The translations under genes were made by a program, and so were the position numbers. From positions 558,001 through 622,000 of the forward strand of contig NZ_FOQH01000001.1 of assembly GCF_900113695.1 (NCBI RefSeq): a stretch of DNA of 64,000 nt, given 5' to 3'. Each line of letters opens with the position of its first letter. The stretch's first letter is position 1. Positions 62,629 through 64,000 of this stretch are shown here, one piece after another. The notes under the pieces were generated by a model. The model ran no database searches, was not told the origin of the DNA, and was given only the letters and a program-made list of their open reading frames with translations. Origin of the DNA: Albimonas pacifica. GTDB taxonomy: Bacteria; Pseudomonadota; Alphaproteobacteria; Rhodobacterales; Rhodobacteraceae.

Positions 62629-62844
62629 ATGGTTCGGATCGGCATCGGGAGCATCGTGGCGACCTGCACGACCCTGGCCGCCCAGGCGGCCTGGTCCTTC
62701 GAGGCGAAGTGGGTCAAGGTTGGCGGGGGAGCGCCCAACCTCATGGAAAACTGGGACGTTTCTCCTGGAATGACCATGTTCTTCGCCGCGGTGATCGGAG
62801 TGGGCACAGCCTCGATCTGCGCATCGCTCTTCGCCGGCCGCTGA
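62629..62844 (+). CDS. Small membrane protein, hypothetical
   Basis: 71 aa from ATG 62629, with ribosome site AGCGGAGGA 7 bases upstream; an earlier in-frame ATG at 62521 lies inside the operator array. N-terminal hydrophobic stretch IGIGSIVATCTTLAAQAAWSF may be a signal peptide (cut after AQA or AWS), and a second helix FFAAVIGVGTASICASLF lies near the C-terminus. Preceded by an operator array, so tightly regulated. No family recognised. Confidence 0.65.
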   Translation: MVRIGIGSIVATCTTLAAQAAWSFEAKWVKVGGGAPNLMENWDVSPGMTMFFAAVIGVGTASICASLFAGR

Positions 62845-62992
62845 CGGCTGAGCGCCGCCGCGGTCCGGGGGTCGGATCGCGGCGGCGCTTGTAAACTCCA
62901 TGATTTCAGGTAGCATTGCGCAACAGACCACTTCGCGACAGGGCGCGGCCTGCAGGGGATGCGGGTCGCGCCGCATTTGGGGACACGCGGAC

Positions 62993-63913
62993 ATGCCGCA
63001 CCGAGCCTTGAAGGACAGCTCCTTCGACCGGCTGAAGGAAGACCGCACGATCACCGCCGCGGAGGCCACGCGCAATTTCGGGCGCCTGCAGGAAGAGGTG
63101 GCCGGCGGACCGATCACCCTGACCCACCACGGCCGCGCCCGGATGATCCTGCTCTCGCCCGAGCAGTACGAGGCGCTGGGCGGCGAGGGCGCGGCCGCCG
63201 ACCCGCCGCGGGTCGACGGCATCTCCTTCGTGCTCGACGAGATGGAGGAGGGCTTCATCGCCCTCGACCAGGACGACCGCTTCGCCGCGGTCAACCGCGT
63301 GGCCGAGTTCTACTTCGGCCGCGCGCGCGAGGATCTGCTGGGCCGCGCCTGGCACGAGGCGCTGCCCAACGTCGGGCGCAGCGGCATGGTCGAGATCATC
63401 GAGGGCGTGCGCGCCCAGGGCCGGCCGCGCCGGCTGTCGTGGGATTCGGTGATCCGCGACGGCCGCCGGCTGGAGATGAACATCTTCCCGATCCCCAACG
63501 CCCGCGGCTGGATCGGCGTGGTGTTCACCAACATCGGCGAGGTCGAGCAGCTCTCGCGCGAGGCCGCGGTGGCCCAGGGCGTGATCGACATGCTGCTCGC
63601 CGCCCTTCCCGGCGCCGCGCTGGCGGTGGTCGACACGGCCGGGCTGGTGATGGACTGGCGCGGCGCCGCCTCCGACCTGCTGGGCTGGAGCCCGGGCGAG
63701 ATCGTCGGCCAACCGATGGAACGCCTGGCCCCCGAGGACGGCGCCGAGCAGGGCCGCCTGTGGGTCCACATCGCCGAGGCGCGCCGCAAGGGCGTCGCCC
63801 ATTGCACCGGCCCGCGGCTGGCGCGCGACGGCTCGGTGGTCGAGGTCGACTGCACCACCACCTGGCTGCCCGAGCCCGACGTCTTCGTCTGCGTGATGCG
63901 CCGGGCGCAATGA
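62993..63913 (+). CDS. Fusion of Phd/YefM antitoxin-like domain with two PAS domains
   Basis: 306 aa from ATG 62993. Residues about 18-64 match Phd/YefM: TITAAEATRNFGRLQEEVAGG then PITLTHHGRARMILLSPEQYEAL. PAS 1 follows at about 80-190 (EMEEGFIALDQDDRFAAVN, YFGRAREDLLGRAWHEALP) and PAS 2 at about 205-305 (GAALAVVDTAGLVMDWRGAAS, LGWSPGEIVGQPMERLAPED). Antitoxin N-domains bind DNA; here a ligand- or redox-sensing PAS pair replaces the toxin-binding tail, so it may be a transcription regulator. No toxin gene is adjacent. Confidence 0.82.
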   Translation: MPHRALKDSSFDRLKEDRTITAAEATRNFGRLQEEVAGGPITLTHHGRARMILLSPEQYEALGGEGAAADPPRVDGISFVLDEMEEGFIALDQDDRFAAVNRVAEFYFGRAREDLLGRAWHEALPNVGRSGMVEIIEGVRAQGRPRRLSWDSVIRDGRRLEMNIFPIPNARGWIGVVFTNIGEVEQLSREAAVAQGVIDMLLAALPGAALAVVDTAGLVMDWRGAASDLLGWSPGEIVGQPMERLAPEDGAEQGRLWVHIAEARRKGVAHCTGPRLARDGSVVEVDCTTTWLPEPDVFVCVMRRAQ

Positions 63914-63950
63914 ACCGCGTCCCCGCCGCGCCGGCCCGGGCCCCGACGCC

Positions 63951-64000
63951 GTGAGCGCCGAGATCCACGCGATCCCGGGCCCCGGCCCCGGCGTCCTGTT
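63951..64000 (+). CDS. Start of an unidentified gene running off the right edge
   Basis: GTG at 63951 opens VSAEIHAIPGPGPGVL up to base 64000. A 14-codon ORF beginning at ATG 63910 overlaps the Phd-PAS stop (ATGA), and its own stop overlaps this GTG (GTGA), so ribosomes could move from one to the next. Too short to assign. Confidence 0.4.
   Translation, partial: MSAEIHAIPGPGPGVL

Noticed and set aside
62993-63913. Classical type II toxin-antitoxin pair
   Set aside because: The antitoxin-like domain is fused to PAS domains and the next ORFs show no RelE, Doc or other toxin features in the visible part.

Overview
The window is very GC-rich, coding-dense bacterial chromosome with third-position G/C bias. 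Crotonase, acyl-CoA dehydrogenase and ABC-transporter content, TesB, nitronate monooxygenase and AtuA-like genes suggest an aerobic heterotrophic alphaproteobacterium, probably of the Rhodobacterales. This is inferred from gene style; no rRNA or tRNA is present. I see no phage, insertion sequence, CRISPR array or plasmid backbone.

Layout. 0-2.4 kb: a partial acyl-CoA synthetase, a TetR regulator and a MipA/OmpV-like outer-membrane protein. 2.7-10.1 kb: an M20 deacetylase diverging from a complete Dpp/Opp-type peptide importer (ATPase, ATPase, binding protein, two permeases). 10.1-20.3 kb: TesB, a TetR regulator and a fatty-acid or branched acyl-CoA catabolic run (acyl-CoA dehydrogenase, ligase, two crotonases, thiolase, SDR dehydrogenase, nitronate monooxygenase). 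20.3-24.0 kb: a flavin monooxygenase and a GGDEF-EAL protein. 24.2-30.3 kb: a ugpBAEC importer operon followed by a 2H phosphoesterase where E. coli has ugpQ, then a PfkB kinase. 30.3-31.8 kb: an unknown protein and a tyrosine phosphatase.

32.1-45.9 kb is the most unusual part. A class III nucleotide cyclase, an anti-sigma-type HATPase kinase and a STAS antagonist (plus strand) face a minus-strand operon of sensor, sensor-HAMP-MFS chimera, orphan substrate-binding protein, GNAT-like protein and alanine racemase. Divergent from that operon is a mirrored plus-strand operon of sensor, sensor plus decayed MFS, and sensor-HAMP-SpoIIE phosphatase. Together these look like a partner-switching signalling system whose inputs are transporter-derived membrane proteins. 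No sigma factor lies in the window.

46.2-62.4 kb: two crotonases, two pairs of acyl-CoA dehydrogenases, an aminotransferase with two FAD oxidoreductases, a GST, MscL, and a CoA-ester lyase / MaoC / split AtuA operon. 62.4-64.0 kb: a terminator, an operator array, a small membrane protein and a Phd/YefM-PAS fusion, with one more gene starting at the edge.

Four copies of a roughly 270-bp intergenic element (2.4, 45.9, 50.7, 54.9 kb) fold into a long hairpin carrying two mini-hairpins. The stem sequence differs between copies while pairing is kept, which points to selection on structure. A reduced form is at 34.2 kb.
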